From contig CAZILU010000001.1 in assembly GCA_964540165.1 (NCBI GenBank), positions 1-64,000 on the forward strand: 64,000 nucleotides of DNA, read 5' to 3'. The notes beneath the pieces are model-generated. The model saw only the letters and a list, made by a program, of their open reading frames with translations. It made no database searches and was not told the origin of the DNA. Source of the DNA: Mariniphaga sp964540165 (GTDB lineage: Bacteria; Bacteroidota; Bacteroidia; Bacteroidales; Prolixibacteraceae). The position numbers were made by a program, and so were the translations under genes. Positions 1-9,919 of the stretch are shown one piece after another. Positions within the stretch are counted from its first letter, which is position 1. Every line of letters starts with the position of its first letter.

Positions 1-2
1 TC

Positions 3-2552
3 CTCTTTACAGCCTATACCGACAGCCGCTTCCCTATGGCCGACCATCAGCTACCCTTCGTCAACCCCAAGGCCTGGGACCACTGGCTGATCCTTCACAG
101 ACACGCTCAAAACACCTTCGACATACCCGTAAAGAAAACACTCTCTGTCAGCGAGAAAGAGAGCATTCGCCGGATCGAAGAACGGATGCGGAGAACCATT
201 GCCCCGGCAAATAACCGTAAGAGTATTAACATAGAAAAAATCAGACAACATTTCAGAAGTTACCAAATCCACCAGACAGCAAACCAGATCACCGGCACTC
301 CCATCTGGTACACATACCATGGACAGCTTTACGGATTGAACAACAGAGGTGCGCTTCAAAAACTGGAATTATCGGGCCTCGATCTAAAAGCGTACACCTC
401 CTTTATGGGGACCGTTGCTGATGCCTGGCAAAACCCTGCGGATACAACCCATAGACAAGAGCTGGAGAGCTACTTTCTTCAACTGACAAAACATCTGCTT
501 GACCAGGGTTTTCAGGCAGGGAGTGGTACAGGAACCCTGTCGCACTCGGGTTATGCCCTGCGTAATTTCTATACCTCCTTTTTTTTAATGAAGAAGGTAT
601 TGACAGAGGCCGGACTGGCATCGGAGGCGCAAAAAGCCATGGAGTGGTTATCGGGCGTCGCGGAAGTAAAAGCGGCTCCCAAAGCCAAAGGGATCAGCGC
701 CGATGCTTTCAATACATCCGTAACAGGCAGGTTACTGAGTATCCTGATGCTTCCCGACACACCGGAGAAGGCAACCTACCTGAAAGCATTCAGTCGCTAC
801 ATCAATAACGGGTTAATGCATGCCGACGGCCTCGAAGACTTTCTGAAGCCCGATGGCTCGGTCTTTCATCATGCCAGTCTCTATCCCGCTTACGCGATCG
901 GCGGCTTTGACGGAGCCACGCTGATGGTCTGGCTGTTAAGCCATACCGATTTTGCCGTCTCCGCCGAAGCACATCAGAACCTGAAAAGGGCACTGCTGAT
1001 GATGAGGCTCTACTGCAACCTGAAACAGTGGCCGCTCTCACTGAGCGCCAGACACCCCAACGGAAAGGGAGAGCTGCATCCCGACCACTATGCCATACTG
1101 GCATTAGCCGGTTCACCCGACGGAACAGAGCCGGTCGATACGGAGCTGGCGCGGGCTTACCTGCGGTTGAGCCAACACGACAAACCGGAACAATTCACCC
1201 GGATCTTTCTGGAAAGAGAGATCACACCCGAAGATAACCCCTCCGGCAACTGGCCCATGAACTACGCGGCTCTGGCTATCCACCGCCGTGATGACTGGCT
1301 GGTGACCGCCCGCGGACACAGCCGATACCTGTGGGCCGCAGAAGCCTATATCGGCGCCAACTATTACGGACGGTATATCACCTACGGACATCTGCAGATC
1401 CTCGGCAGCGGTGATCCGGTCACCAACGCCGCCAGCGGATTTCAAATGGAGGGGTGGGACTGGAACCGCTGGCCCGGAACAACCACCATACACCTGCCGG
1501 TCGATCAGCTGAAAGCGCAAATAATCAAACCCTGTCCCCGGTCGGGATTCGAAGAGATGCTGCTCTCCGACGAGGCGTTCGCCGGAGCCATCCACCTCGA
1601 TAACAAGCAAGGTGCCTTCGCGATGAAACTGCACGAACACGATAAGTATAACGGCAGCCACCGCGCCCGCAAATCGGTCTTCTTCTTCGATAACCGCATT
1701 ATCTGCCTGGGCAGTGATATCGAAAACAGCGTAGAGGAGTACCCCACAGAAACAACCCTCTTTCAAAGTCACCTCGCCGACACAAAAGATCCCATTTTGC
1801 TTAACGGCTACCCGATGGAGGAGTTTCCTCTGGCAACAACGATCAACAATCAGCAGTGGAACTGGATTTCTGATATCCATAACAACTACTATTTTGTCTC
1901 TCCCGGCAACTCATTCATCCTCCTCAAACAACACCAGGAGTCGAGGCACCAGGCAACCTGCGAACCTGCCTTCGGGGATTTTGCCTCGGCAGTGATCACC
2001 CATGGCAATGCACCAAAAGATGAATCATATGAGTATGCCATACTGGTAAAAAGCAATCCGGAAGAGGCTGCCCGGTTTGATCAATCCCTGAAAAGCAGCA
2101 ATCCTCCTTACGAGGTGCATCAAAAAGATAAAAATGCACATATTGTTTGGGACAAAGAGACCAATACAACCGCCATTATGCTGTTTGAACCGGGAAACCA
2201 GTTCCGCTCAGAGAAGCTGTTGTCGGTATCTGCTCCCTGCATGGTCATGATCCGTGAAAATGAACAGCATCTGCATCTCAGTGTCTGCGATCCCGACCTG
2301 CACCTCTACGACGGTCCTGCCGATGATCTTATCATCGACGGAAAGCGACAGGAGCGCGGAGTATACTCCCGCCATTGGTATTACAATGCAGCAGCACCCG
2401 CAGATATCACCATTACGATCAGAGGAGCTTGGGACCTTTCCAATACCGCAGAAAACTGCCGCGTTACCGGCCGGTACAACGGCAATACCCAACTGACATT
2501 TACCCGGCAGCACGGACTGACAAGTCAAATAACATTATCAAAAATAGAGTAA
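3..2552 (+). CDS. Polysaccharide lyase family 8 (chondroitin ABC lyase-like), 5' partial
   Basis: This is a secreted or periplasmic lyase that should cleave uronic-acid-containing glycosaminoglycans by beta-elimination. The reading frame is open from the first base of the window, so the N-terminus (signal peptide and probably a lectin-like domain) lies upstream. The Met at position 36 is internal, because the residues before it still read as PL8-like sequence. Numbered from that Met, the catalytic residues expected for chondroitinase ABC are visible: H279 and Y286 in the motif HASLYPAY, R339 in SARHP, and E472 in the block MEGWDWNRWPGTTTIHLP. The C-terminal half is the beta-sandwich part of the family. 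It is followed 20 bases later by a GH88 gene, the classic partner that removes the unsaturated uronic acid a lyase makes. The family call is firm. The exact substrate (chondroitin, dermatan or hyaluronan) cannot be read from sequence. Confidence 0.9.
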   Translation, partial: LFTAYTDSRFPMADHQLPFVNPKAWDHWLILHRHAQNTFDIPVKKTLSVSEKESIRRIEERMRRTIAPANNRKSINIEKIRQHFRSYQIHQTANQITGTPIWYTYHGQLYGLNNRGALQKLELSGLDLKAYTSFMGTVADAWQNPADTTHRQELESYFLQLTKHLLDQGFQAGSGTGTLSHSGYALRNFYTSFFLMKKVLTEAGLASEAQKAMEWLSGVAEVKAAPKAKGISADAFNTSVTGRLLSILMLPDTPEKATYLKAFSRYINNGLMHADGLEDFLKPDGSVFHHASLYPAYAIGGFDGATLMVWLLSHTDFAVSAEAHQNLKRALLMMRLYCNLKQWPLSLSARHPNGKGELHPDHYAILALAGSPDGTEPVDTELARAYLRLSQHDKPEQFTRIFLEREITPEDNPSGNWPMNYAALAIHRRDDWLVTARGHSRYLWAAEAYIGANYYGRYITYGHLQILGSGDPVTNAASGFQMEGWDWNRWPGTTTIHLPVDQLKAQIIKPCPRSGFEEMLLSDEAFAGAIHLDNKQGAFAMKLHEHDKYNGSHRARKSVFFFDNRIICLGSDIENSVEEYPTETTLFQSHLADTKDPILLNGYPMEEFPLATTINNQQWNWISDIHNNYYFVSPGNSFILLKQHQESRHQATCEPAFGDFASAVITHGNAPKDESYEYAILVKSNPEEAARFDQSLKSSNPPYEVHQKDKNAHIVWDKETNTTAIMLFEPGNQFRSEKLLSVSAPCMVMIRENEQHLHLSVCDPDLHLYDGPADDLIIDGKRQERGVYSRHWYYNAAAPADITITIRGAWDLSNTAENCRVTGRYNGNTQLTFTRQHGLTSQITLSKIE

Positions 2553-2656
2553 CCCGAAATAGTGAATAGGATATGAAACGCAATTATCTGACGATAACAA
2601 GAGAAAAATTCCAAACAAAAAAAGACAAAATCGAAAGAATCTTCAATTTTTTTATC

Positions 2657-3859
2657 ATGACACAACAGCACTCCATCATTATCATCCTCCTTTTCCTGGC
2701 AGCAACCGCTTGCACGCAGGTCAACTCAAAAGAGAATAAAGACGATAATCCGGTAACCTATGCCGCCGGGCAGATCGGCCTGCAGCTGCAGTCCATTCAG
2801 GAACAGGGTAAAGTGTTAAATCCCCGCACCATCAACCGGGAGGGAAATACAACTTATGTGAAAATGGAAGACTGGACCAGCGGCTTCTTCCCGGGAACCA
2901 TGTGGTATCTGTATGAGCTGACCAACGATGAGAAGTGGAAGAACTACGGCATACAGGTCACGGAATCGATTGAAGCGGTGAAAAACCTCACCTGGCACCA
3001 CGATGTCGGTTTCATGATCAACTGCAGCTTCGGCAATGCCTACCGCCTGACAAAAAACGAAGCCTATAAGGATGTCATGATCAAAGCGGCTGAATCGCTG
3101 GCCACCCGCTTTCGCCCGGCTGCCGGCGTAACCCAGTCGTGGAACACGGAGATCGGCTGGCAGGCAACCCGCGGATGGAAATGCCCGGTGATCATCGATA
3201 ATATGATGAACCTGGAGCTCTTCTTTAAGGTAACGCAACTAACCGGCGACTCTACCTTCTACCATATGGCCGTCAGCCATGCCGACAAAACAATGGAGAA
3301 CCATTTCCGCGATGATCACAGCTCTTACCATGTGGTCGATTACGATCCGGAGACCGGGATGGTGCGGAAGAAGAATACGGCACAGGGTTATGCCGATGAA
3401 TCGGCATGGGCACGCGGACAGGCATGGGGCCTCTACGGGTATACCATCTGCTACCGTTACACCAACGATGTGAAGTACCTGAAGCAGGCCGAGAATATTG
3501 CCGGCTTCCTCCTCAACCACCCCAATATGCCGGAGGATATGGTCCCCTACTGGGACTTTAACGCGCCCAAAATCCCCGATGAACCCCGCGATGCCTCGGC
3601 AGCAGCAATCACGGCCTCAGCCCTCTGCGAGCTGAGCTCCTATTCAGATCAGGGAGAGAAATTACGGAGTGCAGCGAAAAAAATCCTTCAGAGCCTCTCC
3701 TCTCCATCCTACCGCGCCGAGATCGGCACCAACAACTTCTTCCTGCTGAAGCACTCCGTAGGAAGCATCCCTCATAACGCTGAGATCGATGTGCCCCTGA
3801 ACTATGCCGACTACTACTACCTGGAAGCACTGCTGCGCCAAAAAAAATTAGCACAATAA
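2657..3859 (+). CDS. GH88 unsaturated glucuronyl hydrolase, lipoprotein
   Basis: This enzyme hydrolyses the 4,5-unsaturated uronic acid from the non-reducing end of oligosaccharides released by polysaccharide lyases. Family hallmarks are visible in order: WTSGFFPGTMWYLYEL, HHDVGFM with the conserved Asp (D116), IDNMMN with the second conserved Asp (D181), YADESAWARGQAWGLYGY, VPYWDFNAP and DASAAAITASAL. The length of 400 aa is normal for GH88. The frame opens further upstream at 2573, but the Met at 2657 is preferred because it directly precedes a lipoprotein signal ending LLFLAATAC. The enzyme is therefore probably anchored in the inner or outer membrane facing the periplasm. It sits between the PL8 lyase and the GH95-like gene on the same strand, so co-transcription is likely. 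Confidence 0.92.
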   Translation: MTQQHSIIIILLFLAATACTQVNSKENKDDNPVTYAAGQIGLQLQSIQEQGKVLNPRTINREGNTTYVKMEDWTSGFFPGTMWYLYELTNDEKWKNYGIQVTESIEAVKNLTWHHDVGFMINCSFGNAYRLTKNEAYKDVMIKAAESLATRFRPAAGVTQSWNTEIGWQATRGWKCPVIIDNMMNLELFFKVTQLTGDSTFYHMAVSHADKTMENHFRDDHSSYHVVDYDPETGMVRKKNTAQGYADESAWARGQAWGLYGYTICYRYTNDVKYLKQAENIAGFLLNHPNMPEDMVPYWDFNAPKIPDEPRDASAAAITASALCELSSYSDQGEKLRSAAKKILQSLSSPSYRAEIGTNNFFLLKHSVGSIPHNAEIDVPLNYADYYYLEALLRQKKLAQ

Positions 3860-3884
3860 GTTCTTTGAATACAAAACATTAATT

Positions 3885-6218
3885 ATGAAACCCAAAAAAC
3901 CAATATCTATCGCTCTTTCGACCCTCGCATTGGCATGTATGCTCTTCTCCTGCAATGAGAACTCCCGGCAAGACCATACCCCGGATGCCTCACAGAATCC
4001 ATACATGATGATGGATTTCAAACAGCTTCCCACCCAGTGGGATGAGGCCATTCCTCTGGGCAACGGACTGTTAGGCTGCCTGGTATGGCAGAATGAGAAC
4101 CGCCTGAGGCTTTCGTTAGACCGGATTGACCTGTGGGACCTGCGGCAGGTGGAGGAGATCTTCCCGCCGGAACATACCTACCAAAACCTCTATAAGCTCT
4201 GGAAGAGCGGAGATTACAAACAGGCACAGGATCTGCGTGAAGAGCTGCGCAAATACCCCTATCCGACGAAAATCCCCGGCGGAGCCATCGAGATCGATAT
4301 TACCGGGTGGGGTGAGGAAGCGAGCGCTCGCCTGTCCCTCGCCCATGGCATCACCACCGTATCGTGGCCCGGCGGGATCGAGTTCACCGCTTTCGTCAAT
4401 GCCTCTGCTCCCGAAGGATGGTTCCGCATCAAAAACGCCAAAGAGGGGCTGATACCGCAATTGATCGCTCCCGACTATGCCGGCCGGTTGACGTTTAAAG
4501 ATGAAGACGACCAGTCGAGACAGGAGCTGAAGAGCCTCGGATACCCGGAGCCTGAAATCATCCATAAGAACAACACCAGCTACTATTACCAGCAGACCTC
4601 CCTGGGCAACAGCTACAGCATCCTCCTGGCGTGGCATGAGGACCGCCATCAAACCGTGACTGCCGTATGGAGTATGCAAAACAATCCCGACTCCATCAGC
4701 GATACGGAGCTGATCAACCAACTGGAGGAAGCGGTTCAGAAGCGCTATACCGAAAGTGTCGAAAACCATACGGCGGACTGGAAAGATTTCTGGAGCAAGT
4801 CGATGGTGCAGATCCCCGATAGCATCCTTCAGAAACAGTACCTTCGCGATATCTATAAGTTCGGCTCCGTTACCGGCATCTCCGATATCCCCATCTCGCT
4901 GCAGGCGATATGGACCGCCGACAACGGGAAACTGCCCCCGTGGGCGGGTGACTTCCACCACGACCTTAACACGCAGCTTAGCTACTGGCCGGCATACAAC
5001 GGCAACTACATCGAAGAGGCCCGGATATTCACCGACTGGCTCTGGAGAACCAAACCGGAGGGAGAGAAATATGCCCGCTCTTTTTTTGAAACAGAGGGAT
5101 TGGCATACCCCGGCATTACCGATATTGAGGGGCGACTGATGCCCGCCTGGTGGCAGTATACCCACAGCATCGGCACCCCGGGCTGGCTGGCTCAGAATTT
5201 CTACTGGCAGTGGCGTTATACCATGGATCGGCAGTTCTTAGAAACCCGGGCTTACCCCTGGTTCTCGGGCGTGGCTCAATTCTTTAATAACCTGTCGGTT
5301 AAAACCGCATCAGGCAAACGAAAGCTGCCCATGAGCTCCTCTCCGGAGATCTTCGACGATACCGAAAAGGCATGGTTTAAAGAGACGACCAACTACGACC
5401 TGGCCTTCATCCGGTGGACGCTCGAAAAAGCGGCCGAGTTAGCTAAAGAGCTGAACAGAGACGAGGAGAGCCGGATGTTTATGGAACAGCTCAATGAGTG
5501 GCCGGAGCTGAGCATCTCCGACGACCATCTTCTCCTGCTCGCTCCCGGGATCCCGCTCCACATCTCCCACCGCCACCTCTCCCACATGGTACCCGTTTAT
5601 CCGCTCGGTATGATCGACCCTTCGCATGGAGAACGGGATAAAAAGATCATCGAAGCCAGCCTTCAACAGTTAGAGGAGCTGGGAACACGCCAGTGGATCG
5701 GATTCTCATTCCCCTGGTACGCCTCGCTGTGGGCCCGGGCAAAGAACGGAGAGAAAGCATCCGAAACACTACGGATCTTTGCGGAGAACTTCGTATCGAC
5801 CAACAGCTTCCATATCAACGGCGACCAATCAGGAAAAGGATACTCCAACTACCGGTACCGCCCTTTTACCCTGGAGGGGAATTTCGCCTTCGCAGGAGCC
5901 ATCCATGAGATGCTGATACAGAGCCATACCGGCACCATAGAGCTCTTCCCGGCCATCCCCGCCTCGTGGAAGGATGTGTCATTCAAAACACTACGGACCG
6001 AAGGGGCCTTCCTGGTATCGGCAGAAAAGCAAAACGGGAAAGTCACCCGCGTTACTGTCCGATCGCTGGCTGGCGCTCCCCTGAAGATGAAAAATCCCTT
6101 TGCCGGAGCGGAAGGAACGCTCAACGTGGAAGGAGCACCATGGAGAGCTGCCGACAGCCAAAAAGCCGTTATTGAGATAGAGACACGCGAAGGTCAGGAG
6201 ATCATTTTCTCTATGTGA
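3885..6218 (+). CDS. GH95-like glycoside hydrolase, lipoprotein
   Basis: This is a 777-aa lipoprotein (signal ending LALACMLFSC) of the GH95 fold: an N-terminal beta-sandwich beginning with WDEAIPLGNGLLGCLVW, a central alpha/alpha barrel, and a C-terminal beta domain. GH95 includes alpha-L-fucosidases and alpha-L-galactosidases. Three active-site regions are recognisable. The first is DFHHDLNTQLSYWPA, where the usual N-x-N reads D360-L-N362. The second is SSSPE with E488. The third is FTLEGNFAFAGAIHEMLIQSH, where the family's usual DGNFG aspartate appears as E664. Two catalytic-site positions therefore differ from characterised 1,2-alpha-fucosidases, so specificity or mechanism may differ. 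The assignment of these positions relies on recalled alignments. It lies 25 bases after the GH88 gene and upstream of a sulfatase, which fits trimming of a sulfated branched glycan. Confidence 0.82.
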   Translation: MKPKKPISIALSTLALACMLFSCNENSRQDHTPDASQNPYMMMDFKQLPTQWDEAIPLGNGLLGCLVWQNENRLRLSLDRIDLWDLRQVEEIFPPEHTYQNLYKLWKSGDYKQAQDLREELRKYPYPTKIPGGAIEIDITGWGEEASARLSLAHGITTVSWPGGIEFTAFVNASAPEGWFRIKNAKEGLIPQLIAPDYAGRLTFKDEDDQSRQELKSLGYPEPEIIHKNNTSYYYQQTSLGNSYSILLAWHEDRHQTVTAVWSMQNNPDSISDTELINQLEEAVQKRYTESVENHTADWKDFWSKSMVQIPDSILQKQYLRDIYKFGSVTGISDIPISLQAIWTADNGKLPPWAGDFHHDLNTQLSYWPAYNGNYIEEARIFTDWLWRTKPEGEKYARSFFETEGLAYPGITDIEGRLMPAWWQYTHSIGTPGWLAQNFYWQWRYTMDRQFLETRAYPWFSGVAQFFNNLSVKTASGKRKLPMSSSPEIFDDTEKAWFKETTNYDLAFIRWTLEKAAELAKELNRDEESRMFMEQLNEWPELSISDDHLLLLAPGIPLHISHRHLSHMVPVYPLGMIDPSHGERDKKIIEASLQQLEELGTRQWIGFSFPWYASLWARAKNGEKASETLRIFAENFVSTNSFHINGDQSGKGYSNYRYRPFTLEGNFAFAGAIHEMLIQSHTGTIELFPAIPASWKDVSFKTLRTEGAFLVSAEKQNGKVTRVTVRSLAGAPLKMKNPFAGAEGTLNVEGAPWRAADSQKAVIEIETREGQEIIFSM

Positions 6219-6297
6219 CGTCCTGGTTTGGTCTCTGACAAATCGATGATGACCACTGATAATTAAAGCCGAATGTTTAAATAAAATACCTGAAAAG

Positions 6298-7821
6298 ATG
6301 AAGCGCCATTTCATTTACGGAGCCCTGCTGGCCGGCATGGCAGCCTGCCACTCTCCACAGCCGGAACAACCCCTCAACCTGGTCTATGTATTCCCCGATC
6401 AGTTCAGAAAGCAGTCGCTGGCCTTCTGGGATCAACCGGAATTTGCCGGAGCCATCCGGACAAAGGCGGACCCGGTCTATACCCCCCAACTCGACCGGTT
6501 TGCCAAAGAGGGCATTGTGCTCACCCGCATGGTGAGCAACTGCCCCCTCTGCAGTCCCCACCGGGGAAGCCTCATGACCGGCCTCTTCCCCGGATCGAGC
6601 GGTGTTCCCCTCAACTGCAATGCCACCCGCCCGGTCAGCTCGCTGCGAGCCGATGTGACCACCTTCAGCGATGTGTTGGCCGATCAGGGTTATGAGCTGG
6701 CATACATCGGCAAATGGCACCTCGAATATCCCCTGCCCAACGATCCCGTAAACCCGGGCCACTACGTCGATCCCCGAACGCCGGCATGGGATGCTTATAC
6801 CCCGCCCGAACGAAGACACGGATTCAACTACTGGTACTCCTACGGTACCTGGGATGTGCATAAAGATCCCCACTACTACGATACCGACGGTAACCGCTTC
6901 GATCCGAAGGAGTACTCACCAAAACACGAGGCCGATAAGGCCATTGCCTACCTGAAGAATGAAAACGGAGAGCGCGATCCCGGTAAACCCTTTGCTCTCT
7001 TTGTATCGATGAACCCGCCCCACAGTCCCTATAGCTCACTCGACGACTGCATGGAAGAGGACTACAACCGCTACAAGGATACGCCACCGGATCAGCTGCT
7101 GCACCGTCCCAATGCCAATGCGGAGATGCCCAAAGCCTTCTCGGCTCCCTACTATTTCGCCAACGTCACCGGTGTCGACCGGGAGTTCGGACGTATCCTG
7201 CAACAGCTGAAGGAGATGGGAGCGTATGAAAATACAGTCATCGTATTCACCTCCGACCACGGAGAGACCCTGTGCAGCCAGAATATCACCGATCCCAAAA
7301 ACAGCATCTACACCGAATCGTTCGATGTCCCGTTTATCGTCCGCTACCCGGGACTGCAGCAATCCCGCACCGACAACCTGATGATGGGTACACCCGATAT
7401 CATGCCAACGATCCTGGGACTGATGGGACATGAAGAGCATATCCCTGAAGCAATCCACGGCTTTAACTATGCCGGTGCCCTGCAGAACGATCCCGGCGCC
7501 CGGCGTCCCCAATCGGCACTCTACATCAAAAATATCGACGGCGATAAGGACAGCGAGGGAAAAGTGATCTCCTGGTTCCCTGTCTCCCGGGGAATCAAAA
7601 CCGGTCGCTATACCCTCGAACTGACCATCAACCGGAAGTACGAAATGGTTAGCACCAAATTCTTCGACGACCAAAAGGATCCCTACCAGATGAACAACCT
7701 GCCGGTCGATGCAGATGATCCGGCCGTTAAAGAGTTGCTGGCAGAGATGGCCTGGTGGCTGAAACAGAGCGATGATCCCTGGGTTGATCAAAAGATATTG
7801 TCTTCGTGGATCAAATACTAA
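6298..7821 (+). CDS. Sulfatase (S1 family, formylglycine type), lipoprotein
   Basis: This is a type I sulfatase that removes sulfate esters from glycan fragments. The maturation motif C85-S-P-H-R89, followed by GSLMTG, is intact, so Cys85 should be converted to formylglycine by an anaerobic-type maturase (anSME), which is not encoded in this window. Other family motifs are NLVYVFPDQFR near the start (metal ligand Asp), YIGKWHLEYP (the GKWH block), MNPPHSPY, and VIVFTSDHGETL with the metal-binding DH. A lipoprotein signal ends GMAAC. The 507-aa length is normal for S1. It is the last gene of the PL8-GH88-GH95-sulfatase run and is followed by a strong hairpin. Subfamily and the sulfate position attacked cannot be told from reading alone. 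Confidence 0.93.
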   Translation: MKRHFIYGALLAGMAACHSPQPEQPLNLVYVFPDQFRKQSLAFWDQPEFAGAIRTKADPVYTPQLDRFAKEGIVLTRMVSNCPLCSPHRGSLMTGLFPGSSGVPLNCNATRPVSSLRADVTTFSDVLADQGYELAYIGKWHLEYPLPNDPVNPGHYVDPRTPAWDAYTPPERRHGFNYWYSYGTWDVHKDPHYYDTDGNRFDPKEYSPKHEADKAIAYLKNENGERDPGKPFALFVSMNPPHSPYSSLDDCMEEDYNRYKDTPPDQLLHRPNANAEMPKAFSAPYYFANVTGVDREFGRILQQLKEMGAYENTVIVFTSDHGETLCSQNITDPKNSIYTESFDVPFIVRYPGLQQSRTDNLMMGTPDIMPTILGLMGHEEHIPEAIHGFNYAGALQNDPGARRPQSALYIKNIDGDKDSEGKVISWFPVSRGIKTGRYTLELTINRKYEMVSTKFFDDQKDPYQMNNLPVDADDPAVKELLAEMAWWLKQSDDPWVDQKILSSWIKY

Positions 7822-7853
7822 TATCATCCCTCCGTTAAAAACAACAATCATCC

Positions 7854-7886
7854 GATCAGGCATATCCCATACAGGTATGCCTGATC
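7854..7886 (+). terminator. Hairpin after the sulfatase gene
   Basis: A perfect 11-bp inverted repeat is formed by GATCAGGCATA (7854-7864) and TATGCCTGATC (7876-7886), with an 11-base loop. It begins 32 bases after the sulfatase stop codon. No clear U-run follows, so it may act as a terminator or as an mRNA 3' end stabiliser. It separates the enzyme operon from fhs. The rest of the gap to fhs (7887-8046) shows no gene. Confidence 0.6.
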
Positions 7887-8046
7887 TGCTTTGGCCTCTG
7901 TTAAAGCAATGGGTATCAGTTTCGAAAAATCATCAGCTAAGAAAAAACCAGACCCGACAAATATCATATTCTGTAATTGAAAAAACTGCTATTTTTAAGA
8001 CCAAAGATAACCATCCGTGATTATAAACCGAAAAACCGCGTTTACC

Positions 8047-9714
8047 ATGAAGTCAGACATAGAGATTGCCCGGGAGACCCGCCTGCAGGAGATTACACGA
8101 ATAGCCTCTGCCATTGGCATACCCGAAGAACAGACGGAGAACTACGGCAGATATATGGCGAAGATCCCCATCGGCCTCATCGATCCGTTAGCCGTTCAGC
8201 ACAGCAACCTGATCCTGGTCACTGCCATCACACCCACCAAAGCCGGCATCGGCAAAACGGTCACCTCCATCGGGCTCTCCCTGGGATTGAACCGGTTGGG
8301 AAAGAAAGCCATCGTCGCACTTCGCGAGCCCTCACTGGGCCCCTGTTTTGGGATGAAAGGGGGTGCCGCCGGGGGAGGGTACTCCCAGGTGCTCCCTATG
8401 GAGAAGATCAATCTCCACTTCACCGGCGATTTTCATGCCATTACAGCAGCTCATAACATGATCGCAGCCCTGCTGGATAACCATATCTACCGCACCCACA
8501 CAGGCGATCAGGTGATCAAAGAGGTGCTCTGGAAGCGGGTGCTGGATGTGAACGACCGGAATCTCCGCTATATCGTAACCGGACTGAACGGCACTGCCAA
8601 CGGGAAACCGGCCGAATCGGGCTTCGATATCACCCCGGCCTCCGAGCTGATGGCCATTCTCTGTCTGGCCAGCGATGAGAAGGATCTGCGCCGGCGTATC
8701 GAGAATATCCTCCTGGGATATACGCTGAACGGCGATCCCTTTACCGTGAAAGACCTGGGAATCGCCGGTTCGATTGCCGTTTTACTGAAGGATGCCCTCC
8801 ATCCCAACCTGGTACAAACGACCGAACAGACCGCCGCTTTTATCCATGGCGGTCCCTTCGGTAATATCGCCCATGGCTGCAACTCGGTTCTCGCCACCCG
8901 GATGGCCATGTCGTTCGCCGACTATGTGGTTACAGAAGCGGGATTCGGTGCAGACCTCGGTGCGGAGAAATTTTTCAATATCAAATGCCGCAACAGCGGC
9001 CTTCAGCCCAAAGCCACCGTCGTGGTGGTAACGGCCCAGGCCCTGAAAATGCACGGGGGAGTGCCAATCAAAGAGATCAGGGAGAACCGCCCGGAGGGGG
9101 TCAAAAAAGGGCTGGAAAACCTGCAGAGACATCTGGATATTGTAACCTCGTTCGGCCAAACGCCCGTAGTTGCTTTTAACCGGTTCAGTACCGACACCCC
9201 CGAAGAGATGGCAATCGTTAAGCAGTTTTGCCAGGAAGCCGGTGTGTGTATGGCGGTTAACGAAGCTTTTGAAAAGGGCGGATCGGGTGCCGAAGAGCTG
9301 GCTCGCTGCGTGATCGATGCCACAGAAAATAACCCCTCCAAACCGATCCTGTTTACCTACGTCGACCAGGAGACCATCGTTGAAAAAATCAGCAAAGTAG
9401 CCTTAAATATCTACGGCGCCAGCGAGGTGGTCTTCACCGATAAAGCAAAAAAAGAGCTGAGGAAGATCAACGGAACCCACCTGGAAAAGTTTCCGGTATG
9501 CATCGCAAAAACCCAATACTCCTTCTCGGCCGATCCGACAGCATATGGGGCGCCAGCAAATTTCCCTTTCGAGATCAGTGATATCGTGATCAACCAGGGA
9601 GCTGAATTCATCGTGGCCATCGCCGGTAAAATCATGCGGATGCCGGGACTTCCCTCCGATCCGCAGGCACGGAGGATCGACCTGGTCGACGGAGAGATCA
9701 CCGGACTCAGCTAA
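8047..9714 (+). CDS. fhs: Formate--tetrahydrofolate ligase
   Basis: This cytoplasmic enzyme makes 10-formyl-THF from formate, THF and ATP for one-carbon metabolism. The nucleotide loop TPTKAGIGKT lies at residues 62-71, followed by REPSLGPCFGMKGGAAGGGYSQVLPME, HFTGDFHAI and NLVQTTEQTAAFIHGGPFGNIAHGCNS, all strongly typical of the family. Length is 555 aa, as usual. The frame opens at 8017, but Met at 8047 (MKSDIEIARE) matches the normal N-terminus. It is a housekeeping gene inserted between two parts of a polysaccharide locus and is probably transcribed on its own, since a hairpin precedes it. metF, another folate gene, lies further on in this window, but there is no sign of shared control. 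Confidence 0.96.
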   Translation: MKSDIEIARETRLQEITRIASAIGIPEEQTENYGRYMAKIPIGLIDPLAVQHSNLILVTAITPTKAGIGKTVTSIGLSLGLNRLGKKAIVALREPSLGPCFGMKGGAAGGGYSQVLPMEKINLHFTGDFHAITAAHNMIAALLDNHIYRTHTGDQVIKEVLWKRVLDVNDRNLRYIVTGLNGTANGKPAESGFDITPASELMAILCLASDEKDLRRRIENILLGYTLNGDPFTVKDLGIAGSIAVLLKDALHPNLVQTTEQTAAFIHGGPFGNIAHGCNSVLATRMAMSFADYVVTEAGFGADLGAEKFFNIKCRNSGLQPKATVVVVTAQALKMHGGVPIKEIRENRPEGVKKGLENLQRHLDIVTSFGQTPVVAFNRFSTDTPEEMAIVKQFCQEAGVCMAVNEAFEKGGSGAEELARCVIDATENNPSKPILFTYVDQETIVEKISKVALNIYGASEVVFTDKAKKELRKINGTHLEKFPVCIAKTQYSFSADPTAYGAPANFPFEISDIVINQGAEFIVAIAGKIMRMPGLPSDPQARRIDLVDGEITGLS

Positions 9715-9887
9715 TAAAATTGGACGATCGCTGTTATAAGTAACACAAGTATGATCCATTGTTAACACAACCTGCTACGATACAAATAGATACAATTCCC
9801 ATCTGACCAGGAAAAAAGGTTCTGATCAAAACCAGTAATAATTGAAAAAAATTTGACCTGATTATAATCAGATAAAAAAGATTGTTA

Positions 9888-9895
9888 TAAATTTG
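9888..9895 (+). promoter_or_regulatory. -7 box for tRNA-Glu
   Basis: TAAATTTG is an exact match to the Bacteroidota -7 consensus TAnnTTTG and lies 24 bases before the tRNA 5' end, a fitting distance. No clear -33 TTTG is seen at the usual spacing. The surrounding 9715-9919 stretch is AT-rich and holds no gene. Confidence 0.5.
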
Positions 9896-9919
9896 TATTC
9901 ACAATTTTAAAGATAAAAC

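Noticed and set aside
1113..1880. 255-codon open frame antisense to the PL8 gene
   Set aside because: It lies entirely within a conserved coding region in a GC-rich stretch, has no family likeness and no promoter; it is a shadow frame.
4116..5165. 349-codon open frame antisense to the GH95-like gene
   Set aside because: Full overlap with a recognised glycosidase and low-complexity, Val/Gly-rich translation without any motif; a mirror of codon bias.
7036..7863. 275-codon open frame antisense to the sulfatase
   Set aside because: Covers conserved sulfatase codons, and its translation shows no domain or signal peptide.
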